64,000 bases of DNA, from the NCBI RefSeq assembly GCF_002288925.2, contig NW_022097996.1, forward strand, positions 10,908,139 to 10,972,138, given 5' to 3'. The notes under the pieces are model-generated. The model saw nothing but the letters and a program-made list of their open reading frames with translations, ran no database searches and was not told the origin of the DNA. Both the position numbers and the translations under genes were made by a program. The number at the start of each line of letters is the position of its first letter. Positions within the stretch are counted from its first letter, which is position 1. Origin of the DNA: Delphinapterus leucas (lineage: Eukaryota > Chordata > Mammalia > Artiodactyla > Monodontidae). Shown here piece by piece: positions 25,022-40,000 of the stretch.

Positions 25022-28000
25022 GCCACTAAACTGCAGTATTTCTCACCTACTTGCCTTCGACAAAGATACACGCACGTTACGTGCAGTATATCCACCTTGA
25101 TTAGAATACGTGAACAGTACAATCTTTCTCTAGTTTGTAAAAACACAGTCATTTCTTCCTTCCTTCACTCACTGTTTCCTCTGTGTTGAGTGTAATTCCA
25201 CGCCACATACTAGGGGAGAGAAAATATAAAACCAATACTCTGAGAGCTTATTATAGTCTAATAAGGAAGGCTAGTCAAATACACCCATGACTATATTATG
25301 AGATAGACTGCAAAATGAGGCATAGGAATTCCTACAAAATACCACAGGAATTCAAGGAGATAAAGGATTTCTAGGTTTGGGCATCATGGAAGACGTTATG
25401 GAAGAGATAGCATTTGAACTTGACTTTTACATGTGGGGGAGAGGTAGGGAGGGGAACCAATACCTGCAAGGGAAACATCATGAGGTCGCCTGAGCCAGTT
25501 CTAGAATGAGGCAAAGCTTGGGGTTGAGTTTGATGGAGCAAGGCGTCTACAGGGCCAGAGTCCAATTGGTTAATGGGGCATCTTGGGAAATGAAGCCAGA
25601 AAGGCTCATGGGACCCAGAACATCAAGAGCCCTGAGTCTGGACTTGAAGCTGCAGAAAACCAAGAAAGCCATGAGGGCTTCTGGGAAGAGGTGAGAGTGG
25701 ATGGAAGCTGCAGTCAGGAAGTGATGTATCAAGCAGCGATCCATCACGTGGATGCAGAGAGGGGGAGAAGCCAGCAGACTACTGTATTAGTCATCCTGAG
25801 GGGAAGAGGATGGCAGCAAAAGGAATAAAAGAAGGTGAATTTGAGAGACCAGACAAAGGCAGAATTGATAGAAGTTAGCCAGGACTACATTTAGCCTGGC
25901 TGGTCGGCAAAGAATTCCGTATCCCACACTTACCCTGTGGAAACTTGTTCCCAGAAAAGATATAGATATATAAAATAGGAGCAATGGTATAATTAGGGCA
26001 AATAAAACAATCAATGGAAGGACTGGTGAGGCTTATCCAGCACCAACCAATAGAAATAAAATGCAAAAAAAATATATATATATATAATGCAAGCCATATA
26101 TATAATTAAAATTTTTCCAGTAGCCAAATTAAAACCAGTAAAAAGGAACATGTGAGATTAATTTTAAATATTATTTAATATTAATTAACTTAATTTTAAA
26201 TTTAATGTTAACTTAAATGTTAATTTAATATTTAATCCAATATATCTAAAGTATTAATAATTTCAACATGTAATCAATATTAAGAATTATTAATAAGATA
26301 TTTTACATTCTTTTTTTCATACTAAGTCTTTGGAACCTGGAAGGTATTTTCTACTTATAGCAATCTCAATTCAAACTGGCCACATTTCAAAAGTTCAATA
26401 GCCACGATTAGACAGTGCAGGTTAGGGTATAAAATAAGTTATACTGATGCCTATAAGTTCCTAATGCTACCACAGGGAACCTATTTTAAGCATTACTTAA
26501 ATCACAAGTCAAGAAATTCTAGCTTTTACTAAATATTCTGAACAGAGTGGGGTTTTCTTTTGAATCGCTTTGACATATCATTTATTCCATATATAAAAAA
26601 ATCATCACTAAACGAGATGATAATATATAAATGCTGCTGCCAACTGCATTAAGATGAAGAAAAAGCTGAACCACAGCCTCCTTCTGGCAGCAGCGTCTCC
26701 AGGTGATTGTTAAAGAAAGGATATAAAACAAGTGAATAGACCCTGATTTTAAATAGGTTCCCAAAGCTTATTTCAGTAGAAAGGCGAAACCAAGGATTCA
26801 AAGAAATATTCCACATTAAATGTGGGCTTTTTTTTTCTTTTCTTTCATTCATTGTCTGGCTAGAAAGGCAGAGATTTGCGCTGTTAGCAATATCCTTAAA
26901 TAAAACATGCTCCCAGACCCAGAGATGCCGGGTCCCATCCTGGACAGCCCTGCGACAGGGTCTCAGCTCCCTCCCGTCCTCCCAGAAAGGAAGCAACAGG
27001 GCTGCTTTGATGAGAGCAGACGTAGAATGAGCAACTACTCCAGAATCAACAGCAGGCAGGGTGGAAACAGCACAGGAGAAGAGGAACGGGAAACCAGAGC
27101 GCGCCTGCATCTCTGATCTGATGTTACTCTGCACAAAACCTCACTTGGTTCATGTTAAATCTTTTAAAATTCTCACAGGAGAACTAGATTAAGTTTAATA
27201 AAACAACAACAAGGTGGAGACCATATGTTGTTGCTCTATTTCTCTTTGTTCCCTTCAAGGAGCATCTAACACAGCCTGCAGAGTAACCTTTTGGTGAACT
27301 TGATTCTTAAGAGCTTTCTTATCTCACTTTTGAATGACAGAGAGGACAGAGAGAGAAGCTAAAGAGATCAAAACAGCGTGCAAAAACTTTAAAAATACTT
27401 TAGGAAATGTGTGATTCTTTCTGGTCTTTGAGATCATCCAGCCATTTGAGCTGGGGTTGAGCTGAACAAAGTTTCTCCAGTGTTTCCATTCCTATAAACT
27501 CAGCCAAATAAAAAGTAACTGGATTAGTTAGGGAAACACAGATGGCTGCTAAGGATGTTGTTTTAATTAATTTGCTAAGATCCGAGGCTGAAATGGGAGG
27601 TCAGACAGACTTTAACTGCAGTTACCAGCTCAGATGGGGTGTGGCCACAAAGACCACCTGACTCTCCAGGTTCAAAACCCATCATCTGAAAGCTCCCACT
27701 TGTGCCCTGAAATGTCATTCTGAGAATGATTATGAGTGATGTGATGGCGATCATGACATATCATTCCAACCTGACATCTGTTTTTTTTGCAACTGTATTT
27801 TGCAGGTTGAAGAGTCGGGTAGGAGTGACCATTACCACTTTGTGGTTGAAGATACCAGGGCCTAACGGGTGAAGTGATTTGTCACGTAGCCAGTTCAGGG
27901 TAAAAGTGAAAGCCACATTTTCTGACTCTGACCAGGGCTAAAGTGTCTCCTGCCACTCAGTTCTATGACTCTGACATCCCCTGCTGCCTCACTTCCTCCC

Positions 28001-31000
28001 CTCAAAGTCCACCCTCATTTTCCTGCATTCCCACTGGCACTCAGGCCCTGAATTATTCGTTGCATTACTGGTGATTGGGACAGGCCTTGAGCCCAAGATG
28101 TTAGCTCATTAAACCCTCCCTACTTATACGCCAATGAGCTGAGGGGCTACGGTGTCACCTTCCCAGATAATAACCTATTATTTTCAAGAAGTTTTATGGA
28201 ATTCAAGACCTGAGGAAGGAGTCTAGGGAATTCAAGTCCAGTCTGACCCAAATTCTTGATGCCCGAGGCCTAATTACCTCACTCTCTTGGGGTAGAAAAG
28301 AGCCATATTCCACACCAGCATGCCACCCCAGTCGTGGCCAATGAACACAGCTTGAGCGATGCCCTAGGAGGACAAAGAAGGGGGCTGAGTGTCAGTAGCT
28401 TTCCGGCACAGGAGATGGGATGCTGAGAGCCGGAGGCCTGGGGCTCCCCTTAGGCCTAACCGCAGCAGCTACGCCCAACACCCGCCCTCTTGAAGCCTCT
28501 GGTGCCACGTACGGGCCCCCGCCGACCCTGCACACAAATGGCTGGCCTCTTAAATCTTCTCAGAAGACTGAGGCCATTCGCCATGAATTCCCTCTACCTT
28601 CCCACAAATCAAACTTTGTTCACCTCCTTTCCTCCCTTTTGTCTTCACGTTAGAATGACACCGCCCCTCCCCTCCGTGCTCATCTTTCACTGAGTGGTTA
28701 TTATTCTGTTCCCCATTCTTTCGGATCTTTTCTACAAGCCTCAAAAGCATCCTTTACCTCCCAATTTCTCCCTGCACCTTCCTCTCCTCTGCTGCTGTAA
28801 CCACGAACGACCACAGCTCCCTTCATGCAGGATCTTCTGTGTCACAGGCCCTTTATCTGGAATCCTCCCAGTAACCTTCGAACTCACATTTTACAAATGA
28901 AAAGATGGCTCACAGCGGGCGGGTGACTTGCCCAGGCTGCACGGATGGTAAATGGGGGAACCGCCATTCAGACCCAGGTCTCCTAACCTAAAATCGGGCT
29001 CCCTCCTCTATGCCACCCGCTGAGCACTTTAGGGGCTCCAATCCGCCCCGGCCCCACCACCAGCTGGAAAGGTGGTTCCTTGCCTCAGCTCTCTGCCACA
29101 CTCCGTCTCCTGTGTTCTCCCGCTTTTCACAATGGTTTATATCAGGTGCCTCCCTAACGACCTTCCTAAGTCCCTCCAGTGGCTTCTTCCCTGCTACGCC
29201 CAAGTCCACTGAAACTTCTCTCTTTAAGGCTACTAATCACTAATAATTTTGCTCCCCTCTTGGTTCTCATTCTTCCGATCGTTCTGCAGTGTGAGTGAAA
29301 AAAATGCTGCCTGGCGTTATCAGTAAACAAAGGATGTTGCAGCCACCAAGCCACTGCAGTCACCCCGCTGGTGAACCCTCAGGGAACTCAGGATGGAGAC
29401 AAACAGGCTGCCCACTGCCAAGCCCTCAGTCACTGCAGCCACCCTCAGTGGGGCACCCGGAGGGGATTCAGGATGGAGAAAAGCAGGATACCGGCCCCAG
29501 CTAGCAGAGGTGCGTGTCGAAGGAATGATTTCTATGAGCCCAGACTCTTGCACCTTCCAATACAGAGAAAAATGCTAAATTCCTTAACTTGAGATACGTG
29601 GTTTTCTTTAATTAAGAGTAATCTTTTGATGTTCCGACTACCTAGTCTTTGTTGCAGAAACTACTATATATCCTGCCTCCTCTCTTACCTCTCTGGAAGC
29701 GGTCTCAGAGCTATCTGAGATGCTGTATCGGGCTTACGTCCTCAGTTTGTCCACCAAATAAAACACAATTCTCAACCTTTAGGTTGTGCTTTTTTTTTTA
29801 GTCAATAGCAGCATGAGGCATTTCCTTTGAAACATTCTTCCCTGGGCTTCTGTGAAACTCTGCTTTCCAGACTCTTCTTACTTCCCTGAGTCTACGACTC
29901 CCTCTCTACCTCTCACTTGGGACTATTCCATGGCTCAGCCTTCAGGCCTGTCGTTGGGGAGCTCATCTCCTCCAAAGGCTTCAGGCACCACCTCCAGGTG
30001 GCAAATGACCACCTCATCTGGTCACCCAGGTCATCCAGGTTGGCCCAGTCTCCTTCCCACATATCCTAGTCATGACTGGGCCGGGGACGGACACCTGACC
30101 CAGCTGGCCAGCAACCACAGAGACTCCCTCACAACCATCAGAATAAGAGACGTTCCCAGCCAGTTGGAAATCTTCTAGAAAAAGTCAGGAGTGGGGCGGC
30201 CACACTGGGCCTTAGCTATCCCCATCACACTCAAAAGTTCCAAAGCCAGTTCCACAGGACTGAGAATCTGCAGGGGATGGGACATGACATTGTTACCGCA
30301 CGTCCTACACCGGGCCCTGCTGTAGATCTGGAACTCCTTCGTCATCTCAGCCCCCCTGTACTGTCACTGTCCTGGCTGGGCCCTCTGCCCCCTCAGCCAT
30401 GCTGCGGTGTCTCCCTTCTGCCACGTGACCTGACTGAAGGTGGCAGAGGATGTACCTGAGTCTCAGAAGAGTGTGTATGCTCTGCGGCAGTGTATTCTCG
30501 GAGGACCACTGTTGATCGTTTTCATTGAGTTTGACATTCCAAACCATGTTAAACGAAGACATTCGATTTTAAATATGTCAAAAGGGATGGAAGTTTTAAG
30601 AAGCTGGGAAGTATTAGCCTATCGGATGTTTCCCAACCTTCTTCAGCTGGCACTAAGGCTCTTCATCTGGCTTAAAGCCAACAGAGACATTCTATCCCCT
30701 GGAAGATGCTTTTCATGAAACAAGAACCAAACCAATCTCACCTCTACATTCTCCAAACCTGTCTTTATAATCCCTTCCGACCCACCACCCCACCTTCCCC
30801 CTCCCATACCGCTCCCTCCAGGGCTCTAACAGCTGACACCTTCAAAGGTCACAGCTTTTCTTTAATTGCCCACTTCCAAACAGAATTCTCCAAAGAGATG
30901 AGTTCAAAATAATTACTTACCAACTTATCCAGGAAGGTGACCATGTCCTAAGAAAGAAAACACACACAGAATCAGAACTGTATTCATCACCTCAGCGGCT

Positions 31001-34000
31001 TCGAGGTTAGAATTACTGTGTTTGCCTTGGTTACAGTCTGAATTGTGTCCCCCACCTTCCCCGCCCTGCGAAATTCATATGCTGAAGCCCAAACCCTAAC
31101 CCCTGGTACTTCAGAATGTGACTCTATTTGGAGATAGGATCTTAAGTAAAGATGTGATTAAGGTAAATGGGGTCATTAGGGCAGGTCCTGATCCAATATA
31201 AGACAGAAGAGTTGGACACAGACACATACAGAGGAAAGACAAGAACAACAAGAGAAGCCACCACAATGAGAAGCCTGTGCACCGCAACGAAGAGTAGCCC
31301 CTGCTCGCCACAACTAGAGGAAGCTGGCACGCAGCAACAAAGACCCAACTCAGCCAAAAATAAATAAATAAACTAATTAATTAATTAAAAAAAAAAAAGG
31401 CAACAAACAGATATGTCCAGAGGGCCAGACTGCACGCCCCTCCTGGCAGCAGTGGCATGAGAGCAGAGTACGAACTGCAGTGGCTGGAGTCATGGCAGGA
31501 CAGGCATTTAGAAAGTTTCTTCCCTTCTTTGGCCAAGTATTAGTTGAAAGAAGTGCAGTCAAACCTGTATCCAAAGGAGGCATTATGCTTCCAGAAAAAA
31601 CTCAAGGAAAAGTATTGCAAGCAACAGTAGTTGCCGTTGGATCGGGCTCTAAAGGAAAGGTTGGAGAGATTCAACTAGTTAGCATGAAAGCTGGAGATGA
31701 AGTTCTCTTCCCAGAATGTGGATGCACCAAAGTAGTTCTAGATGACAAGGATTACTTCTTATTTAGAGATGGTGACATTCTTGGAAAATACGTAGACTGA
31801 AATAAGTCACTATTGAAATGGCATCACTGAGACTGCCCATTCCACTGAAGTTCTGAACTCTTTTCATCATGTAAATAATTTCCATGTTTCTCTTTTATAA
31901 TAAACTAAGGGGAAAAAAAAAGTAAGCACAGATGACAGGTTCCATTGGTGAAATGACACACATATTTTTTTAGAAGGAGGCTCACAGTATTGGTGTAATT
32001 CACTTCAATCATTTCTTTTCATCTTCCCCCCCCAAAGAGAGGGGAACAATTATTGAATGGTGTCAGGAGGTCTTTTGAACCCTCTGTTATATGGACTGAA
32101 TGTCTGTGTCCCCTCAAAATTCCTATGTTGAAGCCCTAATCCCCAGTGTGACTGTATTTGAAGACAGGGTCTTTACAGAATTACAGTTAAATGAGGTCAT
32201 GAGGGTGCGGCCCTGACCTGATAAGATTAGCGTTCTTATAAGAAGAGTCCCAGAGAGCCGGCTCTCTCTCCCTGCCATGTGAAGACAGTGAGAAGGTGGT
32301 CACCCGCAGGCCAGGAGAGGGTGCTCACCAGAACCTGACCCTGCTGGCACCCAGATCTCGGAACTGTGAGAAACACATTTCTGTTGTTTAAACCACCTGG
32401 TCTGTGGTGTCTTGTTATGTCAGCTTGTTATGTGTACATTAGTCGGCTTGTTATGTCAGCCCAAGCCGACTAATGTACACACTAATGGGGAATTTAGCTG
32501 AGGGTTTCCCAGAAATCCTATAATGTGCTAAGTGAGGTTCCCGATGAGGAACCAACAGACTGTCTGATGTTAAGAGGGTCTCTAAGGGATGAAGGGTGCA
32601 GAATTGTGGTCCAGCTACAGCGGTTGAGGTGAGTTGGGACCCCCATCAGTGAGAGGAGTGATTAAAGAGGAATGGGGGGAAATTAAATAGATGCAGGGAC
32701 GCCTTTACCTTCTCCTTCTAGGACCCCCAGATGATGTTGTCCAAACCACTCCCTCAGCACTACAGTTTTATTCATAGCATCTCTGTGCTTTCTTCTTTCT
32801 TTATTATTCCTTTAACTTTGGGGTTCTCAGACTGGCTCCTCAGATTTGTCCAAGCACGGACAAGTCCCATGCTCCCCTTATGAGACATCAAGCCTGCATG
32901 TGGGGCCTGATGGGGTGCTCCAGGCAGAGATGTGACCCTCCTAGATGAAGGCTTTCTGTAATTTTAGCATAATCACTGGCATCGCCAGTTTTCTGGCCAA
33001 GCGGGAGGCTGTTTCTTCCTCTCGGTCCCTCCAGCCTTTGCTTTTGCTCCAGGGCTGATGGAGGTTTGGGTGACAGTCTCTCCTCACCTCAGCCTTGGCC
33101 TTCCCCTGCAAGCTCTAAGATGAGGGTCCCTCTCCCCGATGGTGCGTATGCCTATCTTAGAACAGGAACACCTCTGCAGTCCCCAGTCCACACACTAACT
33201 CCCTAGGTCTGGCCAACAATGTGTTTACCACAAGAAAGTGATTTTTAAAAATTCTCAGAAGGGAAAGGTGATATGGTGGGGTAGCTAAGAGCAGGAGCAT
33301 GGGAGCTACTGCAGGGTTTAAACCTGGCTCTACAAGCTGTTGACCTCAGGCAATTACTTAACCTCCCCATGACTCAGTTTCCTCTTCCATCAAATACTTA
33401 GAAAAGTACTTGATATACAGTCAACGTTGGCTATTATTTCAAAATACTTCGACTTTCAGAAAGAATTTGTACCCAAATGTTGTGAAATGCTGCTTTCCTA
33501 GGATTTAAATGAACACCCACACTTCTGCCTTATATCAATGAAAACAAAAGGATGGAGAGGAAGTTACAGATGTTACCCAAAAATCCTTCTTACGTTGCAT
33601 AACACTTCCATGGAATATTCTTCTATTTCTGCAATTAAAAATAAAAGAAATACACTTAATTTGCATGTTTAAAAATTACCAGAAAACTAAAAGAGCCCCT
33701 TTGGCAAAAAAAAAAAAATATCTTATTAAATTCTTAGGTTGATATAGTCTGCTTGTTTATTTTTGTTGTTGTTGCCTGTGCTTTTGGTGTCATATCCATG
33801 AAACCATTGCTAATACCAACATCATGAAGCTTTTCCACTATGTTTTCATTTAGGAATTTTAGTGTCAGGTCTTCAGTTTAAGCCTATAATCCACTTTGAG
33901 TTGTTTTTTGTGGATGGTGTAAGATAAGGGTACAATTTCATTATTTTGCATATGGATATTCAGTTTTTACAACACTATTTGTTGAACAGACTGTCCTTTC

Positions 34001-37000
34001 CCCATTGAGTGGCCTTGGCACCCTTGTTGAAGGTTATCTGACCAGATACACAAGGGTTCATTTCTGGACTCTCTATTCCATTGGTGTGTATGTCTGTCTT
34101 TATACCAATACCATACTGTATTGATTACTGTAGCCTTGTAATGTATTTTGAAATCAAGAAGTATGAGTCCTCCAGCTTTATTCTTTCTTAAGATTGATTT
34201 GACTATTTGTAGTCTTTTGTGGATCCATATGAATTGTAGAATTGTTTTTTCTATTTTTGTAAAAAATGTCATTGGGATTTTGATAGGGATTGCATGGACT
34301 CTGTAGATTGCTTTGGGCAGTATGGACATTTTACCAATAATAGCAATTCCAGAAAAGAAAAAGAAAGAAAAACAGAGAAAACAATTTTCAAAGAAATAAT
34401 TCAAGAAAATTTCCAAGAACTGAAAGTTAAATGTACCCAGAAAAGTAGATGAAAAAAGACCCGTATCATAGCACAATATAATAACATTTTAGAACACAAC
34501 AGATAAAGATCCTAAAAGTCTCAAGGGTAAGGAAAAAAGGTACCATGGCACTGGAATGCTGTATAGCAACAAGGGAAGCTAGAAAGTACTAGGACAAAGT
34601 CTTCATAATTTTAAGGGAAAATAATTTGTTACTTAAAATCTACTGCCAAATGATCTGAAATTTATATACAAATGATCTGAAATGTACATATATGCATTCC
34701 AAATCATTGCACTTGGCTTTAGAATTAATGTTATGTATAATCTTTGACAACAGTTAACATGTAAATTATGTTTTTATTTTAAAAGAAGAGTCATAATTAG
34801 GGTATGACCATAAGTCCCAGTTTGTCCAGGACAGTTTTAGTTTATGTGTTATTATTAATAGTTTCTCTTTTAATAGTGTTGTAGTTTGAATGATAAATTA
34901 TATTACTAAGTAATGCCCAGGGGATTCAGGGAAGATTGCAGTATAAATAAAAATAAACATTTAAATAATGAAATAAAAAAAAAAAAACCTTAGATGTCTT
35001 TCCTGAATATTTGGACTGAAGTCCTTCCTTTTGTCTAAAATGCTTCTGCATTGTTCAAGAGGCAGTAAGGAGCGGCTGAGTCGACACCATGACATTTAGG
35101 GAACAACCATGGAAGCACATCTCTGTCATGGCAGGCTGAGTGGCCTGGTGGTGGCCTCCTGAGTGACTGAGAGCCCCAGCCCACGTCAGCGGGCTTCAAA
35201 CTCAACACAACAGGCCTGACGTGCATGCAGCCGAAGCAGCTCAGAAAAGGGGTGGTGAGCTGCTGCTTGGCTTGCTAAGCTGCTAAGAGCATCACTGACC
35301 ATGGAAGGACCAGCGACTCTGCTGCACACCTGGCTGCTTCCCATTCCTGCCTCCACCCAGGGTTCTTAAAGGTTTGGGACTGAGGATCCCTCTGAAACTG
35401 ATAAAAACAATGGACTCCCCCCTCCCCAAGGAAAATGCTCATAGACCCACACATGTTCTCAAGGGTTCACAGGTCCCTGACACCCATCCTTGGATAGACT
35501 CCCACTGGGATCCGTAGACGCTGGGTTAAGAATCTGGCCTATGAATTACCATATGATCTAGCGGTTCCACTTCTGGGTATATACCCCAAAGAACTGACAG
35601 GAGGGACTCAAAGAGATATTTGTACACCCATGTTCATAGCAGCAGTATTCACAGTAGCAACCCAAGTATCCATCGATGGATGAATGGATAAACAAACCGC
35701 GGTCTATACATACAACGGAATATTATTCATCCTTAAAAAGGAAGGAAATTGTGACATATGCTATAACATGGATGAACCTTGAAGACATTTTGCTAAGTGA
35801 AGTAAGTCAGTCACAAAAGGATAAATACTGTATGATCCACTTAGATGAGGTACCTAGACTAGTCAAATTTATAGAGTGAGAGAGCAGAAGGGCGCTTGCT
35901 GGGGGCTGAGGGGAGGGAGAATGGGGAGTTATTGTTTAATGGGTACAGAGTTTCAGTTCTCCAAGATGAAAATAGTTCTGGAGCAGGATGGTACCTCCTA
36001 CATCCTATATCCTCAATGACTAGCAGGAGACCCCCTTGGGGCACAGGCCGTTGGGTTTCTTGAATTCATTCAGAGTATGAGGAGGAGAGACCTCTGGGGC
36101 CCAAAGTGCACAGACACAGACACTGCAGGAGCTGGGAAGGGAGGGGGAAGTCAGACCGCCTTGAAGGGCTGTCTGCTCTGACCTGGGACCAGGGGAAGAC
36201 AGTGCGGTTGGAGAACTCAGACAATCAGAAGGCATGACCAACACCGACAGCTGTAAAACAGCTAACCCACCAGAAGGAGCAGATGACTCTCCATAGCCTT
36301 TCATGTCCACCGCTAGTACCCGGAAGCCCGCCTGGGCCAGAGCAGGGATCTAGAAAAGAAACAGTTCAGACCCTCTCCAGTGTGGGCTCATCAGTGTCTT
36401 GCTGACGCCACCTCTTTGCTTCCTTCTATCTCCCTGTTATTGTAAATGGTTCAATTCAAAGTGCCACACGGCACTACCTGGTGTCCTCACCATGGGGCTG
36501 GAATGAGCCCACCCGGCTGCCATGGATGGTCGTAGGGTTTGTGCCCTGCACCTAATGCCACACCTGACAGAGCACCTTTCCCAGCAAAGACCTTGCAGAT
36601 TTCTATATTCATTACAGAGATTTCCCAGCAGGTGGCATAAAGCATCTTGAGGAAGTACGCTTTTTTTAATCTGAAAAGGTGGCATATAGGCTGGCATAGA
36701 TCTGAGCTCTGGAGCAGTCTCCGGCCCCAACATTTCAGAGATATCGTGGTCATACTTGGGAGATGATGCTCCACGGTAAGGTGTCAGCTTCTTAATGATA
36801 TTCCAGGCTGGCTCACACCATCTAGACTCTTCTCTCCCCTCACCCTGACTGGGGCGTACTTCCCCCAGTTTCCCTTACCTGGTACCTCCAAGAGAACCAG
36901 CTCTCCGGAAATCCGTGGCAGAGGCATACGGCAGGGCCAGAGCCCAGCTCCACAAAATGCAGACACATCCCAGGCTGTAGAAGAGAGAGGTGAGTGGGGA

Positions 37001-40000
37001 GTGACCTCAGCGCAGGCCGGGGGTAACCAGGCACCTCTTCCGCAGATCGCCCCGGGCCATTTCAATACGTTGCCAGATCGCGCCTGACTCAGCTTTCTCA
37101 GCTAAAACCTCACCAATGTTAGAAGAAAATGTCTGAGAAGAGACACGTGATCAAACTGTGCAAGAAAAACAGGCAGTTTCACTGGAACAAGAGCCTGAAA
37201 AGAAGATCATAATGTTGGAAAACAAAACAACTTGGCCTTCCTCCCTAAAAGGCCCTCATCCTGTCAGAGTTTCTGCTGTCATTTGACATGTTTTCCATAT
37301 TTTAAACTGGGGGCTGATTTTGTACAGGGCATGGTATTCACATGAAGGTGCAGAATACCATGATTATTTCATTAAAAGCTGTTTATCTCTTGAATATGAA
37401 CATTTTTTCCAGCTTTGCTATACTTCCGGTCCTTTGTGGGCTACATGGGTATGGCCAAGACTGCCGGGGCCCAATATCCACCTTCTTCTCTTCTCCTTGC
37501 CTCCTGCTGGTATTTTCCAGGCCTCCCCCAACCTTCCTGCTGTGGGTGTGGCCGTGTGACTGGCCAGTGGCATATGAGCAGAAGAAATGTGTGCTCCATC
37601 TGGGCCGTAAACCTCCCGCGCACCCGGTTCTCCCTCTCTTTTCCTATCTGCACCTGAATGGACTGGGCCTTGAGGAAGGAAGAACCTGCAGAAAGAAGGA
37701 GCCTGGGTGCTTGAATGACTGCGAGGAGAGAGTCTACTCCCAACCCACATGGGATTGTGCTGCAAGCCAGAAACAAACTTGGAGTCAAGCCACTGAAAGT
37801 GTGGGGCTGTTTGTTACAGCACTGAGCCTACTCTGACTATTACAGGGGGGTCTAAGCAAAAGAACTAAAGCAATATATAGTCAAAGTACCCTATTTTTCC
37901 CCCAAGGTACTTTATCTCTAACTTTCTAGTGGAAACAAATGAGAAAAATAAGCTTCACTTTATAGAAATCCACTTGGAACAACTCTATTTCGCTGCATCT
38001 CACACTACTCCAAGCTGGCGTTCCAAACCGGAAGTTTCATTCACAATTCCCAACAAGCCATTTCGCTCAAGAAAACATCGGGCTGACATTTCACAAACCC
38101 TTTCTTGGACTACAGTCTTTTTTTTCAATCAGAATATGTTCTCTAGTCTTCCCTTTAGTACTTGGCAAAAGGAGGGACTTGAACTTTAAATTCTATGCTC
38201 CTTTATACTGAAAAATGTTATAGTTCTGATGTCCAATCAAATGATCCTAGTCTGCCTCTGTCCTCAATGCATCTTAACTAGAAGGCTCGCTCTTGCTGCT
38301 AGATATTTGATTCAGCTGAGTAGCTCAGCAAATGCATGCACCTTCCCATCCTTTGAACAGTGTGCTCTAAAATTGCCGTTAAGCCAGAAAACTGAAAAGA
38401 CCTATTATCAACGCACTTTGAGTTGCATTAGCATCAAGGCAATAGCACTCCCAGGGCCTGGGCTCCCCAGAGGCTACTACTGCCCCAGCCCTTTAGTTTT
38501 GGGGTGAGGGCAGAGGAAGTGGTCAGGCAGCTCTGATCACACTCCTTCAAGGTCAAATGGGGAATCTACTGAAACCGGCTGGATACGCAAGCATCAGGAG
38601 GATTATGAGAGTAACCCTGTCTGTAGGATTGGAGATGCAGGGTCACAGCCCAGACAGACTCCAGCCCCAGGCAAAGAGCCCCTTACTCGGCATCAATACT
38701 AGAGACGAGGTCTGAAGGGAGCTTATGAAACCTTATGAAACTGGTCCAGGAGCACCCAGGGTTCTAAGAGCAGCCACGTTGACCAGAAAAGCCCTTTCTC
38801 ACTATCCAAATCCCACTCATCCTCTGATGCTCACTTCACCACTGAATCTCATCCCCCGCAATTACAGTCACTTTCTCCACCCCCTTCAGAGCCCATTCTG
38901 AGTGCTTGAGCCACTGCCGTTAGGGCCGCATCCCGTGATGTAACTGCAGGGAATGTTACCTCGGCAGAATGCAGGCCATACAATCCTTGAGGTCACAGAA
39001 GACCTCCATTCATCTAGGTATTTCTCTCTGTGCCTAGCAAATAGCAAATGCTCACTGAACATCCATGGGGCTCTCCTCCAGGGCAGCAGGTCCTCCCCAG
39101 GTCCCAGACCCGCACAGCTCAGGACACCAGCTCTCTTCTTTATGAAGCACGAGGTACTACCCACCATGATCAACATGGGGTGTTTCAATTAATCCTTACA
39201 AGAACATTGAGGGGAGGTATTATCGCCATCTCATTATAAAGCTGTGTACACTGGGGTCCAGAATGATAAGAAATGTGCCCACATTTGCCAACTTAGTAAG
39301 TGCCAAAGCCAGGATTCAAACTGGTTCCACCCGGCTCCAAAGCAACTGCCGAGTTTTGTTTTGCTTGTGAGCTAACCCGTAGCTTTAGGTCCTGTCTTAG
39401 TTAAATGGCCACAGTGACAAATGAAGGAAGATCCCAAAGTGAACCTGAGAAGATGTTTTTAAGCCCTGCTCTGTATCCCGGCTGGGTCAGGAGTCAGGGC
39501 CCCTCTGCACGTGGCCTTGGTCTTGCTGCAGCCCTGACCCCTGGGCTAATGACTGGCCGTTTCCCTCTCTGTATCTGGTGCCTCCCTGCATCCCTCCTAT
39601 CTGGCCCGTGCCTGACACAAAGGAAGGGCCGATAACACCCGCTGGATGAAATAATGAAATAAAGTGCCAGACATGCAGGCTGTGGGGACAGAGCAAGGCC
39701 CCACGTGGCCTGTTGTTCCGTGGGAGTCTGACCACATTGGTCCACGTCTGCTATTGATTTTTTTTTTTTTTTTAGCTTCTTAAATTTTTATTTATTTATT
39801 TTATTTTTGGCTGTGTTGGGTCTTCGTTTCTGTGCGAGGGCTTTCTCTAGTTGTGGCGAGCGGGGGCCACGCTTCATCGTGGTGCGCGGGCCTCTCACTG
39901 TCGCGGCCTGTCTTGTTGCGGAGCACAAGCTCCAGACGCGCAGGCTCAGTAGTTGTGGCTCACGGGCCCAGCCGCTCCGTGGCGTGTGGGATCTTCCCAG

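Larger units (their letters stand above)
24789..28277 (-). other. EPHX2 intron 11
   Basis: Holds the GT microsatellite and an AT-rich tract. The rest (25100-26000 and 26350-28270) shows no repeat or gene I can name. Confidence 0.7.

Noticed and set aside
24890..25189. Cys/Val-rich and Thr/His-rich frames
   Set aside because: Translations of the GT microsatellite; the same applies at 8784-8818 and 48045-48081.
36784..37065. Alternative minus-strand frame over exon 7
   Set aside because: Out-of-frame shadow; the true frame gives the conserved HGFP motif.
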